64,000 nt of DNA from Nitrospira_E sp965223635 (GTDB lineage Bacteria; Nitrospirota; Nitrospiria; Nitrospirales; UBA8639): contig OZ245007.1 in assembly GCA_965223635.1 (NCBI GenBank), positions 1,116,001 to 1,180,000 on the forward strand. Direction: 5' to 3'. Under the pieces are notes generated by a model. The model made no database searches, was not told the origin of the DNA, and saw nothing but the letters and a program-made list of their open reading frames with translations. Below are positions 51,892 to 60,831 of this stretch, one piece after another (within the stretch, counting starts at the first letter, position 1; each line of letters starts with the position of its first letter). The translations under genes were made by a program, and so were the position numbers.

Positions 51892-52897
51892 GGCTCTACG
51901 GTTGACTCCGGTGGACTAGCTCGTCAAGAGTTAATGGCGCTTTATTCGCTGAGATTCCAAGGAGGGTCTGCAACGCGGCCATCGGCGTTTTGCGGCGGTT
52001 GAAGCGGAACACAAACTCATCAAGATAGCTCTGGAGATACTTTGGCTCCACTCCATGATGCGTGCCAATGAGCCACGTTTTGAGATTACTGAAGACCCGG
52101 TGGATATGGGGCGCCACTTTGTGCGCTCGCTCCGGGGTGCGAACCATTCGCACACGATGCTTGTACCCGACCAACGCTGCATCAGAATACCCGCGCCACC
52201 CATCCGTTCGGAGTGTGGAGTTGGCCTCAATATTTGCCCTCAAAAACCCACGAATGCTGAGCTCGCCTGCATCCTTCAGGATTGAAAGACGCAATCGACC
52301 TGTCCGTTCAGATCGTTTCCCTTTTTTGTCGGTATAGGGGAGAACCTCCACGGCCCCGATTATCAAGCTCTTGTGCTTGGCTGTCGTCGCTCCCCGACCT
52401 GGCCTGCCTTTGGCTGAGCCGCCGAGGATTGCCTCATCGGCCTCAATCAAGCCGGAGAGCTGGCTTCGGTTTGTGTTGACCATTCCTTGACGCAACCGAT
52501 GCAGCATATGCCAAGCTGTGGTGGCACTCGAAAGGCCAAGCTGGCGTGCAAGCTGAACGGCACTGATTCCTGGCGTATGAGTCGTCACAAGATACGCAGC
52601 CCAGAACCACTCCTGGACGGGCACGTGAGAACGGTGCATGAGTGTGCCGGCCATCGGCGAAGTCTGACGCCCACACGCCCGACACTCGAACACGTAGCGC
52701 TTGGAGTTGAGCCAGGCCGACTTCCCCCTGCACTTGGGACAAACAAACCCATCGGGCCAGCGACTCTGCACCAAATATTCAAGACAAGCCTGCCGTGTAG
52801 TGAAGCGTTGACGAAATTCCCGCATGTCCTTCGGATACGTTGGGCGCCCCACACTTGAATAGTCACAAGTCCTTCAACTGGAGTCAACCGTAGAGCC
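51892..52897 (-). mobile_element. IS1595-family insertion sequence
   Basis: A 1006 bp element with ends GGCTCTACGGTTGACTCC (51892 on) matched by its complement ending at 52897. Target flanks are AT-rich (atttaaat and attaaaag) but not an exact 8 bp duplication. Only about 60 bases separate it from the IS256 element. Confidence 0.85.
51896..52852 (-). CDS. IS1595-family transposase
   Basis: A 318-residue transposase. The N-terminal zinc ribbon (CPKCRGKSAWLN, CRACGRQTSPMAGTLMHRS) is followed by the DDE domain: LIEADEAILGG (first acidic pair), LRTDGWRGYSDAAL (Asp), and HIHRVFSNLKTWLIGTHHGV (N/K/E region). LDEFVFRFNRRKTPMAALQTLL is the typical end. The frame is open throughout, so it may be active. 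Confidence 0.92.
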   Translation of the reverse strand: MGRPTYPKDMREFRQRFTTRQACLEYLVQSRWPDGFVCPKCRGKSAWLNSKRYVFECRACGRQTSPMAGTLMHRSHVPVQEWFWAAYLVTTHTPGISAVQLARQLGLSSATTAWHMLHRLRQGMVNTNRSQLSGLIEADEAILGGSAKGRPGRGATTAKHKSLIIGAVEVLPYTDKKGKRSERTGRLRLSILKDAGELSIRGFLRANIEANSTLRTDGWRGYSDAALVGYKHRVRMVRTPERAHKVAPHIHRVFSNLKTWLIGTHHGVEPKYLQSYLDEFVFRFNRRKTPMAALQTLLGISANKAPLTLDELVHRSQP

Positions 52898-53492
52898 ATT
52901 AAAAGAGTTTTGAGATCAGCATGCAATTAGCAAAGTTCGCGTTCAGGTGAACGGCGCAAAAAACTATTGGATGAGTGAAAGAAAGGGCTATCCTAACATG
53001 CTGGTCTATAGGGTTGGTCTTCCCCATTTGAGGGGTAACGCCCATCGCTAGAGTATTGATCCGATTCCGGGAACAATTCCATAATTCCTTTGGCTTACGT
53101 CTATTCGCATACGTTCTCGACTACAACAGAGGCCTGGGGGGCTCGCCTATTCCACAGAAAATCTCTACCTTTCCTCAAATTTCCTTTTCTCCGCCGTGAT
53201 ATCTCTTGAATCAGAATCTCTCATCTGCAAGGAAAGTGATATGATTGTAAAAATTACAAATCAGGCCACCAGTTTTCCAAATAAATACAAACGCGTATCC
53301 GATTCGATCTCTTACCGATCAGAGCCCATGATCATCCTCCTTTCCTCATCAGCCCTTATTCATTCTATAAAACCAAGGGGTTAACAGCATGACGGCAATC
53401 CGTAGGATATGAGTCCCAAAATGGCATTGGTGTTGCTTTATCTCAGGCTAGAAAGAGTAGAGCAACGCCTTAGGAGCCAGGAGGAAACAATC
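52898..53492. other. Non-coding stretch after the IS1595-family element
   Basis: About 590 bases without a supported gene. It ends with the ribosome site CAGGAGGAAACAATC of the small gene at 53493. A frame from 53409 runs into that gene but lacks its own ribosome site. Confidence 0.4.
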
Positions 53493-53714
53493 ATGGACGA
53501 CACATTAGTCTGGATTATTAAAATGGTTGGCGCTATTGCTGGTGTCGTAGCTGTCCATCTTTTTTGGAGAGACGCTCCTTTACAGAACAAATCATCCACT
53601 TTAAAGAGGATGGACCGCCCGATGGCCCATCCCTTATCTATGAAGGGAGGTCCATCCCATCCAAAACAAATGGAGGTGCATGATGCTACAACGCCATCGA
53701 CCGTTAACGTATGA
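53493..53714 (+). CDS. Small single-span membrane protein
   Basis: A 73-residue protein. A membrane segment (LVWIIKMVGAIAGVVAVHLFW) is followed by a basic, Pro/His/Met-rich tail (RMDRPMAHPLSMKGGPSHPK). ATG 53493 has AGGAGGAAACAATC in front, one of the best ribosome sites in the window, which argues that it is translated. No family recognised. The next small gene overlaps its end, and both may be cotranscribed. Confidence 0.55.
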   Translation: MDDTLVWIIKMVGAIAGVVAVHLFWRDAPLQNKSSTLKRMDRPMAHPLSMKGGPSHPKQMEVHDATTPSTVNV

Positions 53715-53964
53715 TGAAAAAAAAGCTGCCGAAGCCGCCTTCAAAGGATCACCATTGGATCCGACGTGGTCAAAAGCGGCACGAAACATCTATGAAGGCC
53801 TTTGTACAGCGCAAGCCAACTTACGAAGGAAACCCTTGTGGGACATACAATCTTCTCAGCCATTGCCAGCCAAGAAGATGCCACGACAGTACGTCCTCCT
53901 ACCAACCAAACCGCTTATGCGAGAGAAGCCAGAAGGGTATCCCTTCCCCTCTTGCAGCCCCTGA
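53680..53964 (+). CDS. Small conserved-looking hypothetical protein
   Basis: A 94-residue basic protein. The N-terminal half, HRPLTYDEKKAAEAAFKGSP and LDPTWSKAARNIYEGL, looks like a compact helical domain that may be lineage-specific. The C-terminal half is Pro-rich and looks disordered. The ribosome site GGAGGTGC precedes ATG 53680/53683. It overlaps the preceding small gene by 35 bases in another frame. Function unknown. Confidence 0.6.
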   Translation: MMLQRHRPLTYDEKKAAEAAFKGSPLDPTWSKAARNIYEGLCTAQANLRRKPLWDIQSSQPLPAKKMPRQYVLLPTKPLMREKPEGYPFPSCSP

Positions 53965-54191
53965 CACTAATAGGCCACTGTTTGGGTATTGTTCCTCGTA
54001 TTTTTCACCATCATGCTCACGCAATGAACTTTCACTCCTTTAACTTCATCGGGCTGAAAGAAAGGAAAGCAGAACGATGAAATCGTGGGGGGTTGCACTG
54101 AACACCTCTTCGGGGGAAACATCCCTTTCCCAAGTGTCCATTTCAACTAGACCGCTACAATTGTACTTGGAAGCGAAAGAAAGAGGGGTAC

Positions 54192-55151
54192 TTAGGATGC
54201 AGGCACAGATTCAGATGTTTCAGTAGGGGCAGGATTATTGACCACTTCTTCAAGAAGATCCACGACTTTTTGAATTTCTTCTGGTTGGCCAAGATTAATC
54301 TGAAAAAATGCGGACATATCGGGAATACCTTCCCCAATTTGCTTGGCCACCCCTAAAACACCCTCTACATCTATTTGCAAGAGTTCTTGGGATAAATCTA
54401 TGGCGGTCTGAATGGCTAGTTCGGTCTGTGGATGGCACCACATATCAGCTAATCGCCCCGATAGAGCGACACAAACAATGGTTAATCGAGAGGCTTCATC
54501 CTCAAAAGACGCAAGAGATGGGTTATGACTACCGCGTACCGCTTCCCTCAAGACGTCAGGCAATTCCCAAGTTTCTGCCAACCATGCCCCAATCTCACAA
54601 TGATCAGTTTTCCATCGGCCCTGCTCCAGGGTTTCAAGCACATGATGGTCTTGATTCGCTTTTTGATAGAGCGCGCCATACTCATTCCCAAAGGCTTCGC
54701 TCATGACTAAGATTCCCAAGTCTTGGAGTAGTCCCGCTAAAAAAATCTCTTCTTCCGTAATGCACCGAACACGTTTGGCTAAAATTTTTGCAGCTAAGCT
54801 AGCTAAAATACACCGGTGCCAAAAATGGGTATGATCGAAGGCCCCACCGCCTTTTTTGCGGAGATCCCGATAGAGTGAAAAACAAAAGGCTAATGTGGCT
54901 ATCGAATTCATGCCTAACAGCGTCACGGCCTGCGTCACGGTGGCCACCTTATGTCGACTCCCTCCATAGAAACCTGAATTCGCCACATTTAAGAGTTTGG
55001 CCACAAATGACGGGTCTTTACTGATGACCTCGCCCACTTTACTAGCGCTCGCATTGTCATCCCGACAGAGTTGTAAGACCTGTAGAGGCAACGCTGGAAT
55101 GGCTGGGAGTGTTTTACAATTCTTAATACGTTGGAGAATCTGTGGGTCCAT
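54192..55151 (-). CDS. HDOD-domain protein
   Basis: A 319-residue HDOD (degenerate HD) signalling protein. The domain (about 10-210) includes LPAIPALPLQVLQLCRDDNA, ISKDPSFVAKLLNVANSGFY, TQAVTLLGMNSIATLA and the LAGLLQDLGILVMSEAFG helix where HD phosphohydrolases would carry catalytic His-Asp; HDOD members lack activity. They regulate motility, biofilm or stress. The last residues form an acidic low-complexity tail (PAPTETSESVPAS). It stands alone. Confidence 0.88.
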   Translation of the reverse strand: MDPQILQRIKNCKTLPAIPALPLQVLQLCRDDNASASKVGEVISKDPSFVAKLLNVANSGFYGGSRHKVATVTQAVTLLGMNSIATLAFCFSLYRDLRKKGGGAFDHTHFWHRCILASLAAKILAKRVRCITEEEIFLAGLLQDLGILVMSEAFGNEYGALYQKANQDHHVLETLEQGRWKTDHCEIGAWLAETWELPDVLREAVRGSHNPSLASFEDEASRLTIVCVALSGRLADMWCHPQTELAIQTAIDLSQELLQIDVEGVLGVAKQIGEGIPDMSAFFQINLGQPEEIQKVVDLLEEVVNNPAPTETSESVPAS

Positions 55152-55386
55152 ATATACTCAACGCTTATTCAATATTAGTCGTGTTGCAATCTCAGTGCAG
55201 TCAGGCAGATGTACCCTCACCGTGAAATTCTTCCTTTTTTGCATGGAAGGCATCAATTCTACAGGACTTCAGTAGTTGTATCGGATCTTCCGAGGCCGAC
55301 TTGAGGCAAGAACAACTCATTACAGAAGGTTCTTGGACCTTCTTTTCCAAATCTGCATTTTTTGAGAAGAATGAGAAAGGGATTAG

Positions 55387-56760
55387 TTAGGACAATGCAA
55401 TCCCATAGAGCGTTGAGGGAGTCGCATCTTGAATAGAAATTGAAACAAGATCTCCTGGACAATCTGACGGAGCAGCCTTTGGCCATACCACTGTCACATT
55501 TGATTCTGTATGGCCCATCCATTGCTGATCTGACTTTTTTGCATTTCCTTCAATCAGCACTTCAATCTCCCGGCCAATCATTGCCTGGTTTTTTTGAAGG
55601 GAAATCTCTTTTTGCAGTTGAATGATCTGGTTCGCTCGATGCCCCTTCACCTGTTCCGAGATATCATCGGGGAATTTTCTTTGCGCAATCGTGTGTTTGC
55701 GTTCTGAGTATTTAAAAACAAAGGCCGCCTGATATTGTACATCCTTCACAAGGTCATAGGTTTCTTGAAACTCCTCATTCGTTTCACCACAGAAACCACA
55801 GATCAGATCAGTCGTCAAGACAATAGGGCCTTTTCCCCAAATAGCTTCTACAAGAGCGAGATACTCTCGACGAGTATACCCGCGCCCCATGCGTTTCAAG
55901 ATACGATCATTACCCGACTGCAAGGGTAAATGAATTTGGTTGCAAATGATTGGATGTTGGGCGACCGCGTCTAACAAGGCTGGAGGAAAGTCTTTTGGGT
56001 GTGGCGAGGTAAACCGTACTCGTCGAATACCCGGCACGTCCGCAACTGCCACAAGCAATCGAGCAAAATCCCAGGAACCCGATCGGTAAGAATTCACGTT
56101 TTGACCTAACAACGTAATTTGTCGAACCCCTTGATTGACCAGTTGCCGGGCTTCTTCAAGAATCCCTTCTGGCTCCCTGGATCGCTCTCGTCCTCGAGTA
56201 TAGGGCACCACGCAGAACGAACAAAAATTGTCACATCCTCGCATAACCGCAATCCACCCATTGACCCCACTGCCTCTGTCTGGAACGATCTGGGCATAGG
56301 TTTCATATTCGGATAGATCAACGGCTAACCCTCGTCGTTGATATTCCAGGGCATCAGTCAGTAGATCGGGTAAACGCCGGTAGGCATCAGGCCCAACTAA
56401 CACATCAATCCAGGATCGCGATTCCAGTAATTCCTGCTTCAAGTTTTGGGCCATGCACCCTAAAACGCCGATGACAAGCCCCCGCTTTTTTTTCCGGGCT
56501 TTATAGCGCGCGACATGACCATACAGTCGATTGTGAGCATTTTCCCGAATGGCACAGGTATTAAACAAAATCACATCGGCATCTTCATCCACAGAGGTAA
56601 ATTGGAACCCCCTGGCTTTCATAATCGACCGAACTAATTCGGTGTCATATTCATTCATCTGACACCCAAAGGTTTCCATGTACACTTGATAACCAGTCCG
56701 TTCTACGGAAGATGTTTCAGCTTTCAACCTTTTGGGAAGAAGCAAGTTTGTACCACTCAT
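55387..56760 (-). CDS. miaB: tRNA-2-methylthio-N6-dimethylallyladenosine synthase
   Basis: 457 residues. The N-terminal MTTase domain (VYMETFGCQMNEYDTELV, with three cluster cysteines including CAIRENAH and GVLGCMAQ), the radical SAM core (CDNFCSFCVVPYTRGRERSR) and a C-terminal TRAM domain (about 390-455) are present. The enzyme adds methylthio to i6A37 of tRNAs. Its ATG overlaps the mtaB stop by 4 bases, so the two methylthiotransferase genes are translationally coupled. Confidence 0.95.
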   Translation of the reverse strand: MSGTNLLLPKRLKAETSSVERTGYQVYMETFGCQMNEYDTELVRSIMKARGFQFTSVDEDADVILFNTCAIRENAHNRLYGHVARYKARKKKRGLVIGVLGCMAQNLKQELLESRSWIDVLVGPDAYRRLPDLLTDALEYQRRGLAVDLSEYETYAQIVPDRGSGVNGWIAVMRGCDNFCSFCVVPYTRGRERSREPEGILEEARQLVNQGVRQITLLGQNVNSYRSGSWDFARLLVAVADVPGIRRVRFTSPHPKDFPPALLDAVAQHPIICNQIHLPLQSGNDRILKRMGRGYTRREYLALVEAIWGKGPIVLTTDLICGFCGETNEEFQETYDLVKDVQYQAAFVFKYSERKHTIAQRKFPDDISEQVKGHRANQIIQLQKEISLQKNQAMIGREIEVLIEGNAKKSDQQWMGHTESNVTVVWPKAAPSDCPGDLVSISIQDATPSTLYGIALS

Positions 56761-58133
56761 ATATTTCTCGCTTGAATCATTTCTACGTTTTCATGAAGGG
56801 TTGTACAAGATGTGCTTACCGAAGGATTGAGAAGGCCGACAACCCTATCGGACATGATGCCAGTTGCCAGGACAGGCTGAATAGTATTGTGGAGATCAGA
56901 AGAAGATCGCACATCAACCCGAACAAAATGGTCCGTCAAACCTGTCCAGACCCCATTCACCTCTTCCTCAAATAAAACCGAGAGCTCTTGCCCAAAAAAT
57001 TGCTGCTGAAAGATTTCCCGTTTTTGACGAGACAGGTCACGCAAGATCTGACTCCGTGCTTTAATGTGTTCCGGAGAGACCTGTTCGGCCATCTTGGTTG
57101 ACGCCGTACCAGGTCTCGGGGAATAACTAAATACATGGGCATAGGCAAAGGGCTGATCTTGTATAAAATCCACAGTATTGGCAAAGGCCTCTTCACCTTC
57201 TCCCGGAAAACCCACCATGATATCCGTACCAAAACACAAATCAGGAATCATGGAACATGCCAACTCCATAGCTTCGCGATACTCCTGCACGGAGTACCGA
57301 CGGTTCATCGCTCGCAATATGGCATTGTCTCCACTTTGTAACGGGACATGAAGGTACCGACACAGCTTTCGTGATGACTGCATATACTCTAAGAGCCCAT
57401 TCGGAATCGTCGTGGGTTCAATGGAAGAGATCCTGATACGCTCCAACCCTTCAATAGCTTCTAAACGACGTATCAATTCCAATAGGTCAATGTCTTGATC
57501 CTGATATCGGCCAACATTCACTCCAGTCACCACCAACTCACGATGACCTCTCTGGACGAGCTCTTTGGCTTCTCGAAGAGCATCAGCCATAAACCGACTT
57601 CGCTCTCGTCCTCTGGCAAAGGGAATCAAACAAAAGGCACACATAAATTGGCAACCATCTTGAATTTTCACATTCGCCCGAGTAGTGGAATAGGCTCCAA
57701 CTCCTTCCAACAAAAAGTTATCAGGCTCCATCCGTTCATGATGGATCTGAGGCATCGATTGTTTTCTAAGTGGGGGAACAGAGGGAAGCATATCTGGCAA
57801 CTGCATTTTGTATTGATTCCCCACGATCAAATCGATGCCTTCAATTTGACGGAGCACCTCAAGACCAGTCTGGGCATAGCATCCAGTCACCGCGACAAAG
57901 GCCTGGGGGGATTGGCGAAGGGTCTGGCGAACAAGTCGACGGCAATCAGCTTCGGCACCTTCTGTCACGGTGCAAGAATTAAGAACAAGGACATCCGTTT
58001 CCTGGCCGTATTCCACAAGCAAGAATCCCCGACGTCGAAAGCCATCTTTCAAGAGCGCGGTTTCTGCTTGATTGAGACGGCAACCAATCGTGGAAAAGGC
58101 CACTCGTGGCTGTTGAGTCATGAATGGAAGCAT
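56757..58133 (-). CDS. mtaB: tRNA threonylcarbamoyladenosine (t6A37) methylthiotransferase MtaB
   Basis: 458 residues. The N-terminal domain FSTIGCRLNQAETALL and VLNSCTVTEGAEADCRRLVR is the MtaB form, differing from MiaB by GCRLNQ. The radical SAM motif CQFMCAFCLIPFARGRERSR and a C-terminal TRAM-like part follow. It forms ms2t6A at position 37. ATG 58133 sits only one base after AGGAG, so ATG 58121 may be used instead. It is directly followed by miaB. Confidence 0.92.
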   Translation of the reverse strand: MLPFMTQQPRVAFSTIGCRLNQAETALLKDGFRRRGFLLVEYGQETDVLVLNSCTVTEGAEADCRRLVRQTLRQSPQAFVAVTGCYAQTGLEVLRQIEGIDLIVGNQYKMQLPDMLPSVPPLRKQSMPQIHHERMEPDNFLLEGVGAYSTTRANVKIQDGCQFMCAFCLIPFARGRERSRFMADALREAKELVQRGHRELVVTGVNVGRYQDQDIDLLELIRRLEAIEGLERIRISSIEPTTIPNGLLEYMQSSRKLCRYLHVPLQSGDNAILRAMNRRYSVQEYREAMELACSMIPDLCFGTDIMVGFPGEGEEAFANTVDFIQDQPFAYAHVFSYSPRPGTASTKMAEQVSPEHIKARSQILRDLSRQKREIFQQQFFGQELSVLFEEEVNGVWTGLTDHFVRVDVRSSSDLHNTIQPVLATGIMSDRVVGLLNPSVSTSCTTLHENVEMIQARNI

Positions 58134-58401
58134 ACTCCTGGATTATAGAGAAGCCCCCCTCACAGGACAACACGATCACAAAAACGAGAGTTCCCATTCT
58201 AGGATGAACATGCTAGTATTTTTCTTCTTGACTTCACACCCGACAACAGGTCGAACCCCGGTTGAAATTTAGACCCACAACGCTCCTACTCTCTACCCTG
58301 TCCATCTGGCCACATCAGCCTGGTCGCCTAGTATGTTGGGACAGATCTGTAGAATCGCTTCTTCTCCACGCAACTCATTTTAATCTCCCCTGGGTCCTAC
58401 G

Positions 58402-59781
58402 ATGAATGCTACTTTTGGAAAGCTTCTCATTTCTCGTTTTATGGGCATTCGTCTCTTGCCGGGACAAGTTGTCGCGTTAGCCGCTATCGGCCTGATTCTA
58501 TTGGGCGCCTGTCTCCTTTTGCTCCCCTTTGCCACCCAACCGGGCACGAACTTGGGATTTATCGACGCCCTCTTTACGGCCACATCAGCAGTCTGTGTGA
58601 CCGGACTGATCGTCATGGATACCCCACAAGATTTCACGGCCTTTGGGCAAGGTGTGATTTTGCTACTCATTCAAATTGGCGGGCTGGGCTACGCGTTGAT
58701 GGCCACCCTCATTTTGCTGATTTTAGGACGTCGCTTGGGGCTACGAGATCGCATGATGCTTTCTGAAACGATGAGTACGATGGATATGCAAGGGCTTGTG
58801 CGATTTGTGAAACTCGTAACGCTCATTACCTTTTCACTTGAAGGCATGGGAGCCCTTCTGCTTACCCTTCGTTTCGCCATGGATCATGATTGGGGAACGG
58901 CACTTTACTACGGCATCTTTCATGCGATTTCGGCATTTAATAATGCAGGCTTCGCGTTATTCTCAGACAGTCTGGGATCCTTTAAAAAAGACTTGACCAT
59001 TAATTTTATTGTTACCACTTTAGTCGTATTGGGGAGTATTGGATTTTTAGTGTTTGAAGATCTACTCGATAATCTACGAGGAGCTAGATTCCGTTTGAAC
59101 ACCCACACTAAACTTGTTGTCGTCACAACAGGCATACTCCTTGCTGTTGGGACTATCGGCATTGCCATGCTGGAATGGAATAACCCCACGACTCTGCAAC
59201 CCTTATCTATCGGTGAAGCCTTCACCGTTTCGTACTTCCATGCGGTTTCACGTACTGCAGGTTTCACCACACTTGACATAGGAGGAATGCGTGAACCAAC
59301 ACTCTATTTTTTACTGATTCTTATGGCCATCGGTGGATCACCAGGCAGTATGTCTGGAGGGATTAAAACCACAACCATCGCGATTGTTTTTCTCACTATC
59401 TGGAGCTTGCTTCGGCGAGATGCTGATGTGGAAATCTTTCACCGACGCGTTCCTCCAGATCTCATTACCCGCGCTCTTTGTCTTACAATCATGGCGCTCG
59501 CTTTGATTACTGGTATGACTCTGCTTCTCGCTTCCACTGAATCGCAGCCATTTTTATCACTTATGTTTGAAGTCACCTCTGCCATGGGCATTGTCGGCAT
59601 GTCCTTAGGAGATGGAGAGGCTCAAAGCTTATCCGCACTCCTCACTGATTTTGGAAAAGTCATGATTATGCTTTCTATGCTTTTGGGTCGATTCGGCCCA
59701 CTCATGATCGGCCTGTTTGCGGTAAAGACCTCCGTGCATAAGCCATATCGGTTAGCCCAATCCCGTGTGGTCATTGGATAA
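58402..59781 (+). CDS. trkH: TrkH/KtrB-family potassium transporter
   Basis: A 459-residue membrane channel-like transporter with about eight to ten spans and four pore loops. Selectivity-filter segments are seen in ATSAVCVTGLIVMDT, ISAFNNAGFALFS, AVSRTAGFTTLDIG and TSAMGIVGMSLGD. It imports K+ (or Na+). The single-subunit length fits KtrB/TrkH. The regulatory TrkA/KtrA gene is not next to it. No clear ribosome site precedes ATG 58402. Confidence 0.92.
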   Translation: MNATFGKLLISRFMGIRLLPGQVVALAAIGLILLGACLLLLPFATQPGTNLGFIDALFTATSAVCVTGLIVMDTPQDFTAFGQGVILLLIQIGGLGYALMATLILLILGRRLGLRDRMMLSETMSTMDMQGLVRFVKLVTLITFSLEGMGALLLTLRFAMDHDWGTALYYGIFHAISAFNNAGFALFSDSLGSFKKDLTINFIVTTLVVLGSIGFLVFEDLLDNLRGARFRLNTHTKLVVVTTGILLAVGTIGIAMLEWNNPTTLQPLSIGEAFTVSYFHAVSRTAGFTTLDIGGMREPTLYFLLILMAIGGSPGSMSGGIKTTTIAIVFLTIWSLLRRDADVEIFHRRVPPDLITRALCLTIMALALITGMTLLLASTESQPFLSLMFEVTSAMGIVGMSLGDGEAQSLSALLTDFGKVMIMLSMLLGRFGPLMIGLFAVKTSVHKPYRLAQSRVVIG

Positions 59782-59790
59782 GACTATCGT

Positions 59791-60081
59791 TCAGGCAATC
59801 CGCCGTTGCAGCATAAGAATGAACACCACTAATGTTGGAAGCGGACAAATGATAAAAGGGACCAACCAAACCCACACATTTTTACCTCGCACTCGAGCTT
59901 GATCGATCATCCAAACAAAAATCCAAATAACCAACAGAGTATAATTGACAATAATCCATTGCGTTGTGCGGACATGCAATTGACTATCTGCCTCGCCCAC
60001 GGTCATGAAGAAAAAAATACTTTCCAAGAGAAAGAACGCCGCCAATAAACCAATGACTAATCGTTTACTCCAGACATACAT
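59791..60081 (-). CDS. Small three-span membrane protein
   Basis: 96 residues with three hydrophobic segments (LVIGLLAAFFLLESIFFFMT, WIIVNYTLLVIWIFVWMI and VWLVPFIICPLPTLVVFILM). It ends QRRIA. No family recognised. ATG 60081 has AGAAGGAG 7 bases upstream. It is convergent with trkH, 9 bases apart. Confidence 0.6.
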   Translation of the reverse strand: MYVWSKRLVIGLLAAFFLLESIFFFMTVGEADSQLHVRTTQWIIVNYTLLVIWIFVWMIDQARVRGKNVWVWLVPFIICPLPTLVVFILMLQRRIA

Positions 60082-60330
60082 CGCGCTACTCCTTCTAAAA
60101 AATAATAACCACTCTGAAAATCATTGATAGCATCTTGCTACCCGCACGAACGTTTCCCCATATTAAAACCGCCTCGATTTATATCAAAAGACCTTATCAA
60201 ACGTCCTGACGTACCGACTTTTTCACCTACCTCACCGATATAATCAGTACAAAAAACTGACTTTCCCGTCATCTCTAACAGGCTTTTATGCATTTTTTTC
60301 TCTCAACTTGAAGCCTTTTTTCCACCCCGA

Positions 60331-60371
60331 TGTGAATAACTCGAATGTGAATTGAATGACCCTGTGCATAA
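60331..60371 (+). promoter_or_regulatory. Cluster of DnaA-box-like sites
   Basis: TGTGAATAA (60331-60339) and TGTGCATAA (60363-60371) are exact complements of the DnaA-box form TTATNCACA. TGTGAATTG (60346-60354) is a near match between them. A weaker TGTGGGTTA sits at 60505-60513. They lie in a 750-base AT-rich gap upstream of nrdJ. DnaA control of ribonucleotide reductase is known in E. coli nrdAB; use here is inference. Confidence 0.4.
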
Positions 60372-60476
60372 CTAATAAAATTCCACCAAAAACCCGCGCG
60401 AATATTCATCTTTTCTTCACCCACAAGTTCTACACAGCAATCCCCATCTCTACCCCAAATTTCACAACATTTAGTA

Positions 60477-60505
60477 TTGACAATTTCAACAAACCTCTAT
60501 AGATT
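60477..60505 (+). promoter_or_regulatory. Sigma70 promoter, probably for nrdJ
   Basis: TTGACA (60477-60482), 17 bases, TAGATT (60500-60505). The -35 is perfect and the -10 matches four of six. It would give nrdJ a leader of about 320 bases. Within that leader a 35-codon frame (60648-60755) starts after AGAGGG; I see no B12-box or other riboswitch signature. Confidence 0.5.
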
Positions 60506-60831
60506 GTGGGTTATTGGTTTTAACCAATTATTTCTTCCTGTCTTATTTTCCTGTTTTCTGTGTCGGTTTTTGGTTTATCAAAGAGCTTGTGTATTTCCTG
60601 TTGCGAAAGGCTTTTTACTCTTTTTTACAGCACGAAAGAGGGCCTCAATGGGAAATATTTTGGTCATGACAGATCTTCTTGCTTTTGTCATTTCCCTCCT
60701 GCCACAAGCCTTTCAACCTTCTGTCCCGGATCCCGGGAACAACCGATACAATTAGAGAACCGGAACGACTTACCAATTATGACGGAAGAAATACCCCACT
60801 CTGTAATCCTGCCTTCCAAAGGAGAGGTTTC

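Noticed and set aside
53711..54080. Further frames overlapping the small genes
   Set aside because: Alternative frames of the same region without ribosome sites; the two chosen frames have strong ones.
55324..55346. Hairpin AGAAGGT/ACCTTCT followed by TTT on the plus strand
   Set aside because: No plus-strand gene ends nearby, so calling it a terminator has no support.
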